Shown here one piece after another: positions 52,901-61,358 of a stretch of 64,000 bases of DNA; within the stretch, counting starts at the first letter, position 1, and each line of letters begins with the position of its first letter. A program made the position numbers and the translations under genes. The notes under the pieces are model-generated. The model did not search any database, had not been told where the DNA came from, and saw only the letters and a program-made list of their open reading frames with translations. Location of the stretch: the NCBI GenBank assembly GCA_025934695.1, contig JAICWS010000002.1, positions 186,001 through 250,000 of the forward strand, written 5' to 3'. This DNA is from Alphaproteobacteria bacterium. GTDB lineage: Bacteria; Pseudomonadota; Alphaproteobacteria; Micavibrionales; UBA2020.

Positions 52901-53572
52901 TTAGAAGCCTTTCCGGCGGAAGGCAACAGGCTTGAGCGGCACGACATCGCGCTGCAAAACGGTCGCCTCGCGGATGACCTGTTCTTTCTCGCGCTGCGCC
53001 TGTTCCGCGGCGGCCACGGCTTCCTGGCGCAGCTTCTCGCGGCGCCTTTCGACGCAGGCCTCGAACAGGGCGACATCCTTCGGGATCATCACCCGGCGCG
53101 CCAGCATCAGGGCGTTCGCGCCCTGCGCGTTGCGAAGATTGTCGGCATCCGCGCCTGCCTCGACCAGCTTGCAGGCGGCCCAGCCGTCGCCCGCCGCGCA
53201 GGCCATGATCAGGGCCGTATTGCCGTGCTCGTTCTGCACGTCGACGGCGACCTTCTTCTGCAGCAGGCGCTGCACAATCTCGGGGGTTTTCGCGCCGCCG
53301 GCCTCGAGAAGCGGCGTGGATCCGCTCGCATTTTTTTGTTCGGCGTCGATGCCGCGGTTCAGCAGCAGGGCGGCCATCTCGGGCTGGCGACCCTCGATCG
53401 CATACATCAGCGCATTGTTGCCGGCGCGATCGACCGCATTGATGTCGTATCCCTCATCAAGGCATTGCAGCAGCTGCTCATAGGCGCCCTGCCGCGCGCT
53501 TTCCATCAGCAGCGTGGTGCCGTTCGAGTCACACTTGTCGGTGACGAAGGCGGTCTTCAGGCTTTTTTTCAT
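52901..53572 (-). CDS. Ankyrin-repeat protein with charged helix and VVPLKP end
   Basis: A 223-residue protein with about five repeats (GTTLLMESARQGAYEQLLQC, GNNALMYAIEGRQPEMAALL, GSTPLLEAGGAKTPEIVQRL, GNTALIMACAAGDGWAACKL, GANALMLARRVMIPKDVALF). A charged helix follows (RRREKLRQEAVAAAEQAQRE), then LQRDVVPLKPVAFRRKGF, which loosely matches the local tail (D-V-V-x-x-P-L-K). The arrangement of repeats, helix and tail is the same as in the 46948 protein. Confidence 0.92.
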   Translation of the reverse strand: MKKSLKTAFVTDKCDSNGTTLLMESARQGAYEQLLQCLDEGYDINAVDRAGNNALMYAIEGRQPEMAALLLNRGIDAEQKNASGSTPLLEAGGAKTPEIVQRLLQKKVAVDVQNEHGNTALIMACAAGDGWAACKLVEAGADADNLRNAQGANALMLARRVMIPKDVALFEACVERRREKLRQEAVAAAEQAQREKEQVIREATVLQRDVVPLKPVAFRRKGF

Positions 53573-53662
53573 CCGCGTGCTTGTGGCTTAGGTGGTGGAA
53601 TTCCGCCCGACTATATAGGTATTACGGAAAGAGTCAAGCAAAGGGGCCTATCCTGCTGAAAT

Positions 53663-54127
53663 TCAGGGGGTTGGCGGCTTTTGTGGCGGCGTGATAGCGG
53701 CGGCCGGTCCATTGTCGATCAGCGCCGTCGTAATCTGTGGCACGCTTTCCAGCGTCCGATGGACTGGGCATTTGTTCGCGATCTCCAGCAGACGCTGGCG
53801 CTGGGCCGCGTCGAGCGGGCCTTCGAGCTGGATATCCCGCGTGATGACATCGTGCTTCTTGCCGTCGGCGCCCGTGACCTTCTCATGGGTGAGAGAGACA
53901 GTCACCTTTTCGAGCGGCCATTTCTTCTGGTTTGCATACATGCGCAGGGTCATCGAGGTGCAGGAGCCCAGGGCGCCCAGCAGCATATCGTAGGGGTTCG
54001 GACCCTTGTCCAGCCCGCCCACGTCCACCGGCTCATCGGTCGTGATGATATGCGGGCCGGCCGTGACTTCCTGCGTATAGGTGCCTTCGCCGGTTTCATG
54101 GACGGTGACGGTTCGTTTATCGGTCAT
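53663..54127 (-). CDS. OsmC family protein
   Basis: A 154-residue OsmC/Ohr-type protein. Conserved Cys residues lie in LGSCTSMTLRMYA (~Cys56) and NKCPVHRTLE (~Cys119), the pair used for peroxide reduction, and GPNPYDMLLGALG precedes the first. OsmC proteins reduce organic hydroperoxides in the cytosol. The protein continues ten residues past the family's usual end into ITPPQKPPTP, the local proline-rich tail, so a housekeeping-type fold has acquired it. It is 19 bases upstream of nothing clear and follows the 54147 gene on the same strand. Confidence 0.92.
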   Translation of the reverse strand: MTDKRTVTVHETGEGTYTQEVTAGPHIITTDEPVDVGGLDKGPNPYDMLLGALGSCTSMTLRMYANQKKWPLEKVTVSLTHEKVTGADGKKHDVITRDIQLEGPLDAAQRQRLLEIANKCPVHRTLESVPQITTALIDNGPAAAITPPQKPPTP

Positions 54128-54146
54128 TTTGAAGACCTCGCTGTTG

Positions 54147-54920
54147 TCAGGGCGCGGGCGGTTTGGGCGCGTCGGGCTGTTTGTCGGCGGGCTTTTGTTC
54201 TTTCGACTTGGCTTCGAGCGCCTTGCGCGCGCGCTCTTCGGCCATTTTGCGGGCGAGGTCGGCGAAGGCCGAGCCCAGCGATTTCTTTTCTTGCTTCTTC
54301 GCTTCGGGCTTGGTCGGTGCCGCCTGTTTATCAGTCGCGGCAGGTTGCGGCGCCGGCTGTGCCGCAGTTTCCGGCTTCGGCGCGTCCTGCTTCACCTCGG
54401 GCTTTTTCGCCTCCGATTTCGCTTGTTCGGGGGCTTTCTGTGCGGGGGCGTCTTTCTTTGTCTCGGCTTTCTTCTTGCGGCGCTCATCGAGATTGCGCTG
54501 CCAGGCGGCTTTCAGCTCGCTCATTTTATAGTCGAGATATTTCTTGCCGACTTCGCCGCGCAGTCCGGGCAGCGTTTCCGTCATGAAGCGTCCGACATGA
54601 TGCTTCGCCCTGAAGCCCGAGAGGATCGCCGCGCCAAGGGCGGCCGCGCCTGCCGCCGCCATCGGGAGGGCGAGCGGGAACAGCATGACGGCGCCGACCG
54701 CGCCTGCGATCAGCGCGCCAAAGCCCAGACCCGCGTGAATGGCGGCGCGGCCGATCGTGTTGTGAAAGCTTTTGTTATCCTTCACGAATTCATAGGCCGT
54801 CTTCAGGATCCATTTGTCAGGGGGCAGCAGCGCCGAATTGGCGTCGATCTGCGGCAGCAGCAGGCGCGCGATGCGCGTCTTTTGTTTTTTGGCTTGAGGT
54901 TCTGCGGTGGCCGCGGTCAA
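54147..54920 (-). CDS. Membrane protein with long charged Ala/Pro/Lys-rich C-terminus
   Basis: A 257-residue protein. A hydrophobic Gly/Ala-rich hairpin (~60-100; GLGFGALIAGAVGAVMLFPL, PMAAAGAAALGAAILSG) is followed by a helix and a disordered run of Lys, Ala, Pro and Gln, then LGSAFADLARKMAEERARKA and the end KQPDAPKPPAP. No ATG lies before the hairpin. I chose a TTG at 54920, which has AGGA about 8 bases upstream; TTG at 54980 is possible. OsmC follows after 19 bases. Function unknown. Confidence 0.72.
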   Translation of the reverse strand: MTAATAEPQAKKQKTRIARLLLPQIDANSALLPPDKWILKTAYEFVKDNKSFHNTIGRAAIHAGLGFGALIAGAVGAVMLFPLALPMAAAGAAALGAAILSGFRAKHHVGRFMTETLPGLRGEVGKKYLDYKMSELKAAWQRNLDERRKKKAETKKDAPAQKAPEQAKSEAKKPEVKQDAPKPETAAQPAPQPAATDKQAAPTKPEAKKQEKKSLGSAFADLARKMAEERARKALEAKSKEQKPADKQPDAPKPPAP

Positions 54921-54994
54921 GGGCGTGGTCCTGTTCAAAAATGCGATTGAGTCGGCGGCAACTGTAGCACGCCTGCGCAATATGACAAGAGGGT

Positions 54995-56059
54995 TTATGC
55001 CGCCGGAGGCGGGGGCGGCGCCGGCTGTTTCGCGGCCGGGACAGCGACCGGGCCGTTTTCCGGCTTTTTCCCGGCGTTGTCGTTCGCTTCCTGCGCAAAG
55101 GCCTTGGACAGGTCGGATGCGGATGCCGGTTTCGCGGCGGGCTTTTCAGGCGGGGGCAGGGCTTTCAGCCGGTCGAGCAGCAGGGGTTTTTCGCGCGCGG
55201 CCTCTTTGGCTTCCTTCTTCTCGCGGCGCTTCTTGATGATGCTTTCCGCCGTCAGGTACATGCCGTAAATGCCGCTCGCGAAGCAGACGGCGACTTCAGC
55301 GGTCGCCCAGGTCAAAAGGCTGCCGACCGCGACGACGGGGAGGACCAGCACCTGGGTGGCCAGGACGGTCGCGCCCAAGGCGAGCGTCACGACGGCACCG
55401 CCGACCGCCATGCTGGTCAGGATCGTGTCTTCCCGCCGCTTGGTGAATTTCTGGGTCATGCGCCAGGCGCGGCTCTGGAAGATCTTTTTGGCGGTCGGCG
55501 TTTCGACCGCCTTCTTGACCCACTTCATGCAGGCGATGCGCTCGATGATGTCCTTGCGTTCCTTATGGGGCTTGATCTTGGGTTCGCGGCCCATGACGCG
55601 GTTGTAGACGTTGGAGATGCTTTCCCAGGCTTTCGCGCCGGCGGCGGCGCAGCTATATATGCCGATGCCCAGCAGCGCGCCGCATCCCGCGATGACGCCG
55701 GCGGCGGCGAAGAACGGCAGCGCCACGACGGAGGACAGGCCCACTACCCCCGCGATGATGATGGCGGACGCGCCGCCCTTGACGGCCAGGGCCTCGATCC
55801 AGAGATCGTGTTCGTCCCAGGCTTCCTTGGCGAAGGTCCAGGTGGTGCGCATTTTGCCGCTCATCGTCCTGGCGCGCGCATGTACACCGGCCCAGAAACC
55901 GGTTTTTTCGGCGTCAGCATTTGTTTTTGACGCGGGCGCACTATTTGTGTCTTGCGGCGGGGCGGGCTCGGATGCGGCGGGTGTCGGCGCGGAAGAGGCG
56001 GCTGAAATGCTTTGCTTCTCGGGAGCGGGAGGCCTGGATGCCTGCGGATCGTTATCCAT
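54995..56059 (-). CDS. Membrane protein with proline-rich ends, 354 residues
   Basis: A disordered Ser/Pro/Ala N-terminus (~1-50) is followed by helices and two hydrophobic hairpins: ~92-140 (AIIIAGVVGLSSVVALPFFA, VIAGCGALLGIGIYSCAAAG) and ~216-270 (VGGAVVTLALGATVLATQVL, AVGSLLTWATAEVAVCFASG). A Lys/Glu coiled region, a Pro-rich stretch and then LSKAFAQEANDNAGKKPENG lead to the end QPAPPPPPAA. The AND box and terminal prolines are as in the small IPGGW proteins. It precedes the 54147 gene on the same strand by 74 bases. Confidence 0.82.
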   Translation of the reverse strand: MDNDPQASRPPAPEKQSISAASSAPTPAASEPAPPQDTNSAPASKTNADAEKTGFWAGVHARARTMSGKMRTTWTFAKEAWDEHDLWIEALAVKGGASAIIIAGVVGLSSVVALPFFAAAGVIAGCGALLGIGIYSCAAAGAKAWESISNVYNRVMGREPKIKPHKERKDIIERIACMKWVKKAVETPTAKKIFQSRAWRMTQKFTKRREDTILTSMAVGGAVVTLALGATVLATQVLVLPVVAVGSLLTWATAEVAVCFASGIYGMYLTAESIIKKRREKKEAKEAAREKPLLLDRLKALPPPEKPAAKPASASDLSKAFAQEANDNAGKKPENGPVAVPAAKQPAPPPPPAA

Positions 56060-56378
56060 GATCGGGCGAATGTCTCTCTGCTGTTAAGAAGATTGCCGGA
56101 ATATTAGCCAAGGCACCGTCAATTCTAAAGTCCTTCGGGGTCAAGATTCGGTAGATCGCTAACAGTTTGTAATTTAGGACAAAAACTTTCATTATGTCAA
56201 TATCAAGCTGGGGCAGTGCGGCGACTCAAAGCCAAAAAAAGCAAAAAAAAACCAAAAAACTCAGGATCGTAACCAATCATTAACTTTATTGCCATAAAGT
56301 CTTATATAGGATTTCCGAGAACACCAAAAATAGATTGGATTTTAGGGAATTAGGATACCAATCGGACCGGAGGATACA
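56060..56378. other. Intergenic region with phased A-tracts
   Basis: About 320 bases between divergent genes, without a supported gene. Three A-tracts of 7, 9 and 6 bases (56234-56240, 56243-56251, 56254-56259) have centres about 10 bases apart, which predicts intrinsically curved DNA. A promoter for the 56379 gene is probably to the right of it, but no clean -35/-10 pair is visible. Confidence 0.5.
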
Positions 56379-56723
56379 ATGACACTCGTGTTCAGCAAGA
56401 CAGTCTTCGACGAAAACGCCAACAACGGCCTGGGCGAATGGAGGGCACGTTTCGATCCCGACGCCGGCGTGGCGAAAGCCTTCAGGAGCGCCGCCGCCAA
56501 GCCCGGCATCAAGGAAAACCGCGGCGTGACCATGAGCGCGCATCAGATCGATCAGCGCATCGGGCAACTGTCGGAAGGCATGGAAAAGCTGGATGCCGAC
56601 AAGGCGAAGGTGGCGCGCGAAACCATCGCGCAGCTCGAAACAGGGCGCCGCGCGATCGAGCACAGAGTATCGGCGCCCAAGGCAACCGTTTCCACCGTGT
56701 CTCCCGCGCGCGGTGTCGCATAA
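56379..56723 (+). CDS. Unknown protein, 114 residues
   Basis: A soluble helical protein beginning MTLVFSKTVFDENANNGLGE. A coiled region runs from ~50 to 90 (AHQIDQRIGQLSEGMEKLDA, KVARETIAQLETGRRAIEHR); the end is ATVSTVSPARGVA. No membrane segment. A GGAGGA ribosome binding site is 5 bases before the ATG. A bidirectional terminator follows 47 bases after the stop. Not recognised. Confidence 0.78.
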   Translation: MTLVFSKTVFDENANNGLGEWRARFDPDAGVAKAFRSAAAKPGIKENRGVTMSAHQIDQRIGQLSEGMEKLDADKAKVARETIAQLETGRRAIEHRVSAPKATVSTVSPARGVA

Positions 56724-56770
56724 AGTTTTTGTTGGGGTATGCGTCTCTTCATTGAAGGCGCAAAAAGAAG

Positions 56771-56815
56771 AAGGGCTGCAGGTCAGGGGATGAAACTGCA
56801 GCCCTTATCTTTTTA
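56771..56815. terminator. Bidirectional intrinsic terminator
   Basis: An 11-bp perfect stem, AAGGGCTGCAG at 56771-56781 and CTGCAGCCCTT at 56796-56806, is followed by a T-rich run on the + strand; A-rich sequence on its left serves the reverse-strand gene at 56835. Confidence 0.88.
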
Positions 56816-56834
56816 GAAAGTTATCAGCCTTAAT

Positions 56835-57383
56835 TTAGTACTCGTTGCTCCGCATGGACGGGGTGCCGCCGTTGCCGACGATACCGTTGGTGCAGGTCAG
56901 GCAGGTCGAGCCATTGACGTTATTCGTGTCGATGGCCACGAAACCGCCGGTTGCGCGCGTGCGATAGACGTCGGTCGTCGTCGTGGATTCAACCACTTCG
57001 CCGCCCGCTGCCGGTTCGATGTCCTGCGGTGCGCCGTAAACGACGCTCGAAGAACTCCGCACGTTCAGCATCGCGAGAGTTTCGCTCGTAGGCAGGCCGT
57101 TGGCGGCCAGGCCTTGAGACGACTGGAACGACGACAGCGCGGAGGCGGTCATCGGGCCCCATTTGCCGTCAATCGGCCCTCTGTAAAAGCCCTTCGCGGC
57201 GAGGCTGCTTTGGATGGAGATCACATCCGAGCGGGTCAGCCGCGTCTGCGTCACGGAACGGGAAGTAACCCCGTTGCCGTAGTAGGCATGGTTAGTGCTG
57301 AAAAATCCGGCGTGCGCCGGCGTCACGGCCATAAAGCCGCAAATCGCCGTCGTAAACAGCATAGTGCCGATGACTTTTTTCAT
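56835..57383 (-). CDS. Exported peptidoglycan-binding-domain protein
   Basis: A 182-residue precursor with a signal peptide (MKKVIGTMLFTTAICGFMAV, cleaved after AHA at ~25). A PG_binding_1-type domain lies at ~50-107 (LTRSDVISIQSSLAAKGFYR, GPIDGKWGPMTASALSSFQ), as in periplasmic cell-wall enzymes; no catalytic domain is present. The remaining C-terminus is Thr/Ser/Gly-rich and holds a CLTC motif. It probably tethers to or senses peptidoglycan. It stands alone. Confidence 0.9.
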   Translation of the reverse strand: MKKVIGTMLFTTAICGFMAVTPAHAGFFSTNHAYYGNGVTSRSVTQTRLTRSDVISIQSSLAAKGFYRGPIDGKWGPMTASALSSFQSSQGLAANGLPTSETLAMLNVRSSSSVVYGAPQDIEPAAGGEVVESTTTTDVYRTRATGGFVAIDTNNVNGSTCLTCTNGIVGNGGTPSMRSNEY

Positions 57384-57541
57384 GGTTTCATACTCCTTTT
57401 AAGGCTCCCTTTGCCGTCAACGTGCAGGAAAGCCGCGTGGTTCCGGCCGAAACGCGCATGCGCCTTCATCTCTAAAGGTGGAGAATGCAACATAAAATGC
57501 GCCGGGAACCAAAAGGGGGCTTAAAACGTTTCGGCGCGCCC

Positions 57542-58588
57542 TCATGTTGGGCGATGGCGCGACCGGCGGGTCATGACCCCGCCTACGATGCTGAAGACCG
57601 TGCCGAACAGCAGCAGCAGCACCGGCCCCAGGTAGTTCGCCGTCCCGCGGTCGATCATCGCGCTGTGCTGCGGGTCATGCGGCAGGTACAGCACCGTCAC
57701 GATATCGCCCGCCTGGAATTCGGGCGGGTTCGTGCTGATCGAATCCTCGAACTGCCGCTGCGTCCCGCTGGCGTCGGTGAAGGCGACGACGGCGTAATAA
57801 TCGCCCGACGCGCTGGCGCGGCTTTGCATGGCGACGACCTGGCCCTTTGCCGTCACGCCGTATTGCAGCAGTTCGGCGAGCGAGGTGCCGATGTGCACGC
57901 CGCCCCAGATCATCAGCAGCCCGCCGATCAGCAGCAAGGGCCCGGCCAGGCGCATGTTTTTCGCCTGCCGGGCGGCCATTTTCTGCGTGCTGCCGGGCGG
58001 CACAAGGTCTTCGATGCGCTGCACGGGGATGCCCTGCATCTCCTGTTCGTGCCTCTGGCGCATCGCCGCCTTCCAGCCTTTCAGCGACAGGTTGCCGGTC
58101 TTCGCGAACAGGATGCGGTGCAGCTTCATCCCGCTGTAGCACAACATGGCGGTCGCCACATATATCGTCATCTGCGTGATTGCATAGCGCGTCAGCGCCG
58201 CATAGATCAGCCAGGCGGCGGGCAGCAACAGGATCAGCCCGACGGCGCCGAAGGCCCAGCTGCCCGAGGCGCGCGCCTCGTTCGGCGTGTCGGTGAAGAC
58301 CAGCAGCGGCACCATCCGCCCTGTTTCCTTGCCGGCAAGGCCCGCGGACCCGATGTTCGACGTCGCCTCCTGGACCTCGCCCGTCGGCATCTGATAACGA
58401 TAGACGGGATAAAAAACATTTCCCTTGTGCCGCACGCCCGCGATGATGCCCGCGACATGAATCGCCCTAAGGCGCCAGTAAACTTCGTTGCCGACAAGCA
58501 GGATGCCCAGCGACAGGCATATGAATCCGCCCGCCAGCATCAGGAACTGCTGGTATGCCATCATGCCGCTTGCGATCGTATCGAACAT
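57542..58588 (-). CDS. DUF3592-like membrane protein, 348 residues
   Basis: The protein has four to five membrane segments: one near the N-terminus (FLMLAGGFICLSLGILLVGN), two in the middle (VGLILLLPAAWLIYAALTRY, MTIYVATAMLCYSG), one before the second domain and one at the end (LLLLFGTVFSIVGGV). Two similar extracellular or periplasmic segments (AIHVAGIIAGVRHKG...YPVYRYQ and VTAKGQVVAMQSRAS...YAVVAFTD) have the DUF3592 pattern, so it is an internal duplication of that unit. Function unknown. Confidence 0.82.
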   Translation of the reverse strand: MFDTIASGMMAYQQFLMLAGGFICLSLGILLVGNEVYWRLRAIHVAGIIAGVRHKGNVFYPVYRYQMPTGEVQEATSNIGSAGLAGKETGRMVPLLVFTDTPNEARASGSWAFGAVGLILLLPAAWLIYAALTRYAITQMTIYVATAMLCYSGMKLHRILFAKTGNLSLKGWKAAMRQRHEQEMQGIPVQRIEDLVPPGSTQKMAARQAKNMRLAGPLLLIGGLLMIWGGVHIGTSLAELLQYGVTAKGQVVAMQSRASASGDYYAVVAFTDASGTQRQFEDSISTNPPEFQAGDIVTVLYLPHDPQHSAMIDRGTANYLGPVLLLLFGTVFSIVGGVMTRRSRHRPT

Positions 58589-58694
58589 GAAAGGGGTTCC
58601 CCTTCGTCTCCACGCCCCGTCCTTATTCTAGAAGGAACTTGAGCAAAACCACAAGTTTGTTAAACTCCTCGCGAATTTATTCACGGAGGCCGCC

Positions 58695-59057
58695 ATGTCT
58701 TATGACAGCAATAATATCTTCGCGAAGATCCTGCGCAAGGAAATCCCCTGCAAGCCGGTGTACGAGGATGAACATGTGCTGGCGTTCCACGATATCCACC
58801 CGCAGGCGCCCACGCACATCCTCGTGCTGCCCAAGGGTGCCTACCGCGACATGAACGATTTTTCCGCGAACGCAAGCCCCGCGGAAATCGCGGCGCTGTT
58901 CCGCGCCGTGGGCAAGATCGTGAAGGAACTAGGCGTCGAGGAAAGCGGCTACCGCGTTATCTCCAACTGCGGCGCCAACGGCGGTCAGGAAGTTCCGCAC
59001 CTGCACCTGCATATCCTGGGCGGACGGCGTCTGGGCCGCATGCTGCAGCCGGCGTGA
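58695..59057 (+). CDS. HIT family protein
   Basis: A 120-residue protein with the histidine-triad motif HLHLHILGG (His102, 104, 106) at the end, and IFAKILRKEIPCKPVYEDE at the start, as in the HINT/PKCI branch. Such enzymes hydrolyse phosphoramidates, for example AMP-lysine. The start codon at 58695 is preceded by GGAGG about 7 bases upstream (CGGAGGCCGCC). It is monocistronic. Confidence 0.96.
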   Translation: MSYDSNNIFAKILRKEIPCKPVYEDEHVLAFHDIHPQAPTHILVLPKGAYRDMNDFSANASPAEIAALFRAVGKIVKELGVEESGYRVISNCGANGGQEVPHLHLHILGGRRLGRMLQPA

Positions 59058-59063
59058 CCAAAG

Positions 59064-59093
59064 AAAAACGGCCCGCCGCCGAAAGCGGGCCGT
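59064..59093 (-). terminator. Intrinsic terminator, reverse strand
   Basis: The stem ACGGCCCG (59068-59075) and CGGGCCGT (59086-59093) is flanked on its left by AAAAA, which reads as a T-tract on the reverse strand. It ends the 59109 transcript and may also stop HIT transcription. Confidence 0.8.
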
Positions 59094-59108
59094 CTTCGCC
59101 GAAGCTAT

Positions 59109-59747
59109 TTATTTCTTGTGGGTCTTCTCACCGCAGGCGCTGGGGCCGCAAGCGCCCTGGCCGCAATTCATGCCCAGCTTCATCTTGAAGATGCCGCGCC
59201 CCACGATGGCGCCGGTCAGCCCGAAGGCAATCACCTCGTCGGCGATGCCCGTCAGCGTCCAGCTAACCGGGAAATGATAGAAGATATAGTTCGGCGCGAA
59301 AGCCGCGACGCCGACAAGAAGGCCGGTCTTGACCGAAAACAGCACGGGGCAGAAGCCTTCCACCTTCTTGCTCAGCAGGCAGCTTAAGAGTCCCGCCATC
59401 ACGACCGACATGACGAAGGCGCTGATCATCATCGAGACCATCGTCCCTTTCACATCCACGCCGGGTGCGAAGACCGAGACGAAGGCGAAAGGCTTGTCGG
59501 TCGCCTGCTTCACCTGGCCCATGTTGGTCCAGGGAATGACGTAAACGCCTGAGTCACTCTTCGCGAGCGCGCCCGCGACTTCCGCCTCGTTCTTGAAGCC
59601 CATCAGCGAATTGGCGTGCCAAGGCAGGAAATGCCACGACACCGAAAACCAGATGAACATGACGAGGCCGCCCAGAATCGCGCCCTTGATGATTTTTCCG
59701 CAGCAGCTTCCGCCTGCCGCCGTGACTGAACAGGATCCTTGTTCCAT
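59109..59747 (-). CDS. Cys-rich membrane protein, 212 residues
   Basis: It starts MEQGSCSVTAAGGSCCGKII and has about four membrane segments (~22-40, ~105-130, ~140-165, ~170-195), with a soluble region of ~65 residues between the first and second. Cys residues cluster at both ends (SCS, SCCGK; MNCGQGACGPSACGE), which could bind a metal or a thiol partner. The C-terminus is Gly/Cys-rich and ends KTHKK. I used the ATG at 59747, with GGAGG 10 bases upstream. Function unknown. Confidence 0.82.
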   Translation of the reverse strand: MEQGSCSVTAAGGSCCGKIIKGAILGGLVMFIWFSVSWHFLPWHANSLMGFKNEAEVAGALAKSDSGVYVIPWTNMGQVKQATDKPFAFVSVFAPGVDVKGTMVSMMISAFVMSVVMAGLLSCLLSKKVEGFCPVLFSVKTGLLVGVAAFAPNYIFYHFPVSWTLTGIADEVIAFGLTGAIVGRGIFKMKLGMNCGQGACGPSACGEKTHKK

Positions 59748-59984
59748 ATTTTTAAAACCTCCGCTTTCCATTAGGTATGATCTTGTTTTCCAGTGTATCC
59801 ATCCGCCGGAGTGCAGGAAAGGCAAATGATTGAATTTCCTGATCTTTTCTGTGTTAAGTTCCCGTAGCGGTTGTGCGGCCGCCTTTTATCTTGTCACAGT
59901 CAAGATTCACAATTTCCGGAAGCGATGTTTCATGCTACGGTCGATCACATTCAATTTCTCGGATTCGCTTAAAAAAGGGTAGCC

Positions 59985-61358
59985 ATGAAAGCCTGGCGCC
60001 GGCTGCGTGATGTTTTTAACCGTAAAAGCCTGAAGCGGGCGACGCTCGCTTTCGCCGGCGCCATGACCTTGTCGACCAACGGCCTGGCCCAACAGGGCCC
60101 GGTGGTGCCGCTGAATTGCCCGCCCACCGTGGCGCGGGTGCCCCTGACACCGGCCCAGCCGAACATCCCTTATGACGAGCGCCTGCTGCGCGGGAACGAC
60201 GACCAGCCGCCCTCCGCGGAAGTGCTGGCGATGACGCCAGCGCAGCGCCTGCAATATTACATGGACAAATACTGTTTCACCGCCGACCAGATCGCGAACG
60301 ACAACCGGGCGAGCGACAGGGCGATGGTCAGCGCGGTCAGCACGCTTTCGGGCGAGACCTATATGGGCAAGCCGCTCATCGATCTCGCCAACCAGGAGCA
60401 TCTGAAGTTCTGTGCGATCAAACACCTGCCAGCCGGCGTCGGCGCGCAGTACGAGACGGGCGACCGGCTGGTGGTTTCGGGCGCGCAGGAGAACGCGATC
60501 GCCCAGGTGCCTTACATCGCGCATGAACTTACCCATGCCGCGCAGACCAAGCATGGGCTGATGTCGTATTATTTCGACTGGGACATCCAGTCGCGCGTAC
60601 GGCGCAACCTCGTCGTCGAGGCGGCACCCATCGCAATGGAATTCTCCGTCGCCTACGAAAAAAAGCTTCAGGGCGACGACCGCTACTGGGAATACCTCAA
60701 GACGCATAACGCCAGCTCGGCCTATACCAATCCCGACAATTACCGGCTTTTCGAGCGCACCTATAAAGACAATATCGCCGGGGGCGCCACGCAGAACGAC
60801 GCGCTGCACGCCGCCGCCCACGCCCTGTTCGAGCGCGTGTTCGACAGCGCTGACTGGCGCCGCTTTTACATGACCTCCGAACTCAATTCATATATCGCGG
60901 ACATCGCGGGCGGCAGGTACAAGGACCGCGGCCCGGTCATTCATGACGGTTTCGGCCAGGACAAAATCGACCTGGCGGGCGCCATCGGCGACCTGCCCAG
61001 CTACACGAAGGGCGCGCATGTTCCCGATTATGCCGATTTCTTCAAGGGCGAAGACCGCAAGCTGCAATGGGCTTACGAGGCGGCCGATCTCGCCCGCTAC
61101 CGCCAGCAATTCGGCGCGACGAGCCCCGAAGCCACTGTCATGGAAACCGACGCGATCCACAACAAGAACCCCTATATCAACCTCGACATGGCCGAGCTCA
61201 GCCGCCGCATCGACAGGGCGAACTGGAGCGGCCATTTCCAGACGACCTGGCAGGTCATGGACCAGATGGTGAAGGACACGGCCGCCGTTCCCTCTCCTGG
61301 CTGCCCGGTTGTGCCGCCAGCCAAGCCCATGTCGGCCATGCGCACGCCCCATTTCTGA
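59985..61358 (+). CDS. Exported HEXXH metallopeptidase-like protein, third copy
   Basis: A 457-residue protein with a basic N-terminus and a signal-like segment (ATLAFAGAMTLSTNGLAQ, ending ~36). The motif HELTH (His180, Glu181, His184) lies in VPYIAHELTHAAQTKHG, with EAAPIAMEFSVAYE ~40 residues later, as in the 40228/41441 pair. An IANDNRASD box lies at 103-111. The longer C-terminal region differs from the pair. The three probably belong to one DUF6782-like family of secreted peptidases. Its end, PAKPMSAMRTPHF, is not strongly proline-rich. Confidence 0.8.
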   Translation: MKAWRRLRDVFNRKSLKRATLAFAGAMTLSTNGLAQQGPVVPLNCPPTVARVPLTPAQPNIPYDERLLRGNDDQPPSAEVLAMTPAQRLQYYMDKYCFTADQIANDNRASDRAMVSAVSTLSGETYMGKPLIDLANQEHLKFCAIKHLPAGVGAQYETGDRLVVSGAQENAIAQVPYIAHELTHAAQTKHGLMSYYFDWDIQSRVRRNLVVEAAPIAMEFSVAYEKKLQGDDRYWEYLKTHNASSAYTNPDNYRLFERTYKDNIAGGATQNDALHAAAHALFERVFDSADWRRFYMTSELNSYIADIAGGRYKDRGPVIHDGFGQDKIDLAGAIGDLPSYTKGAHVPDYADFFKGEDRKLQWAYEAADLARYRQQFGATSPEATVMETDAIHNKNPYINLDMAELSRRIDRANWSGHFQTTWQVMDQMVKDTAAVPSPGCPVVPPAKPMSAMRTPHF

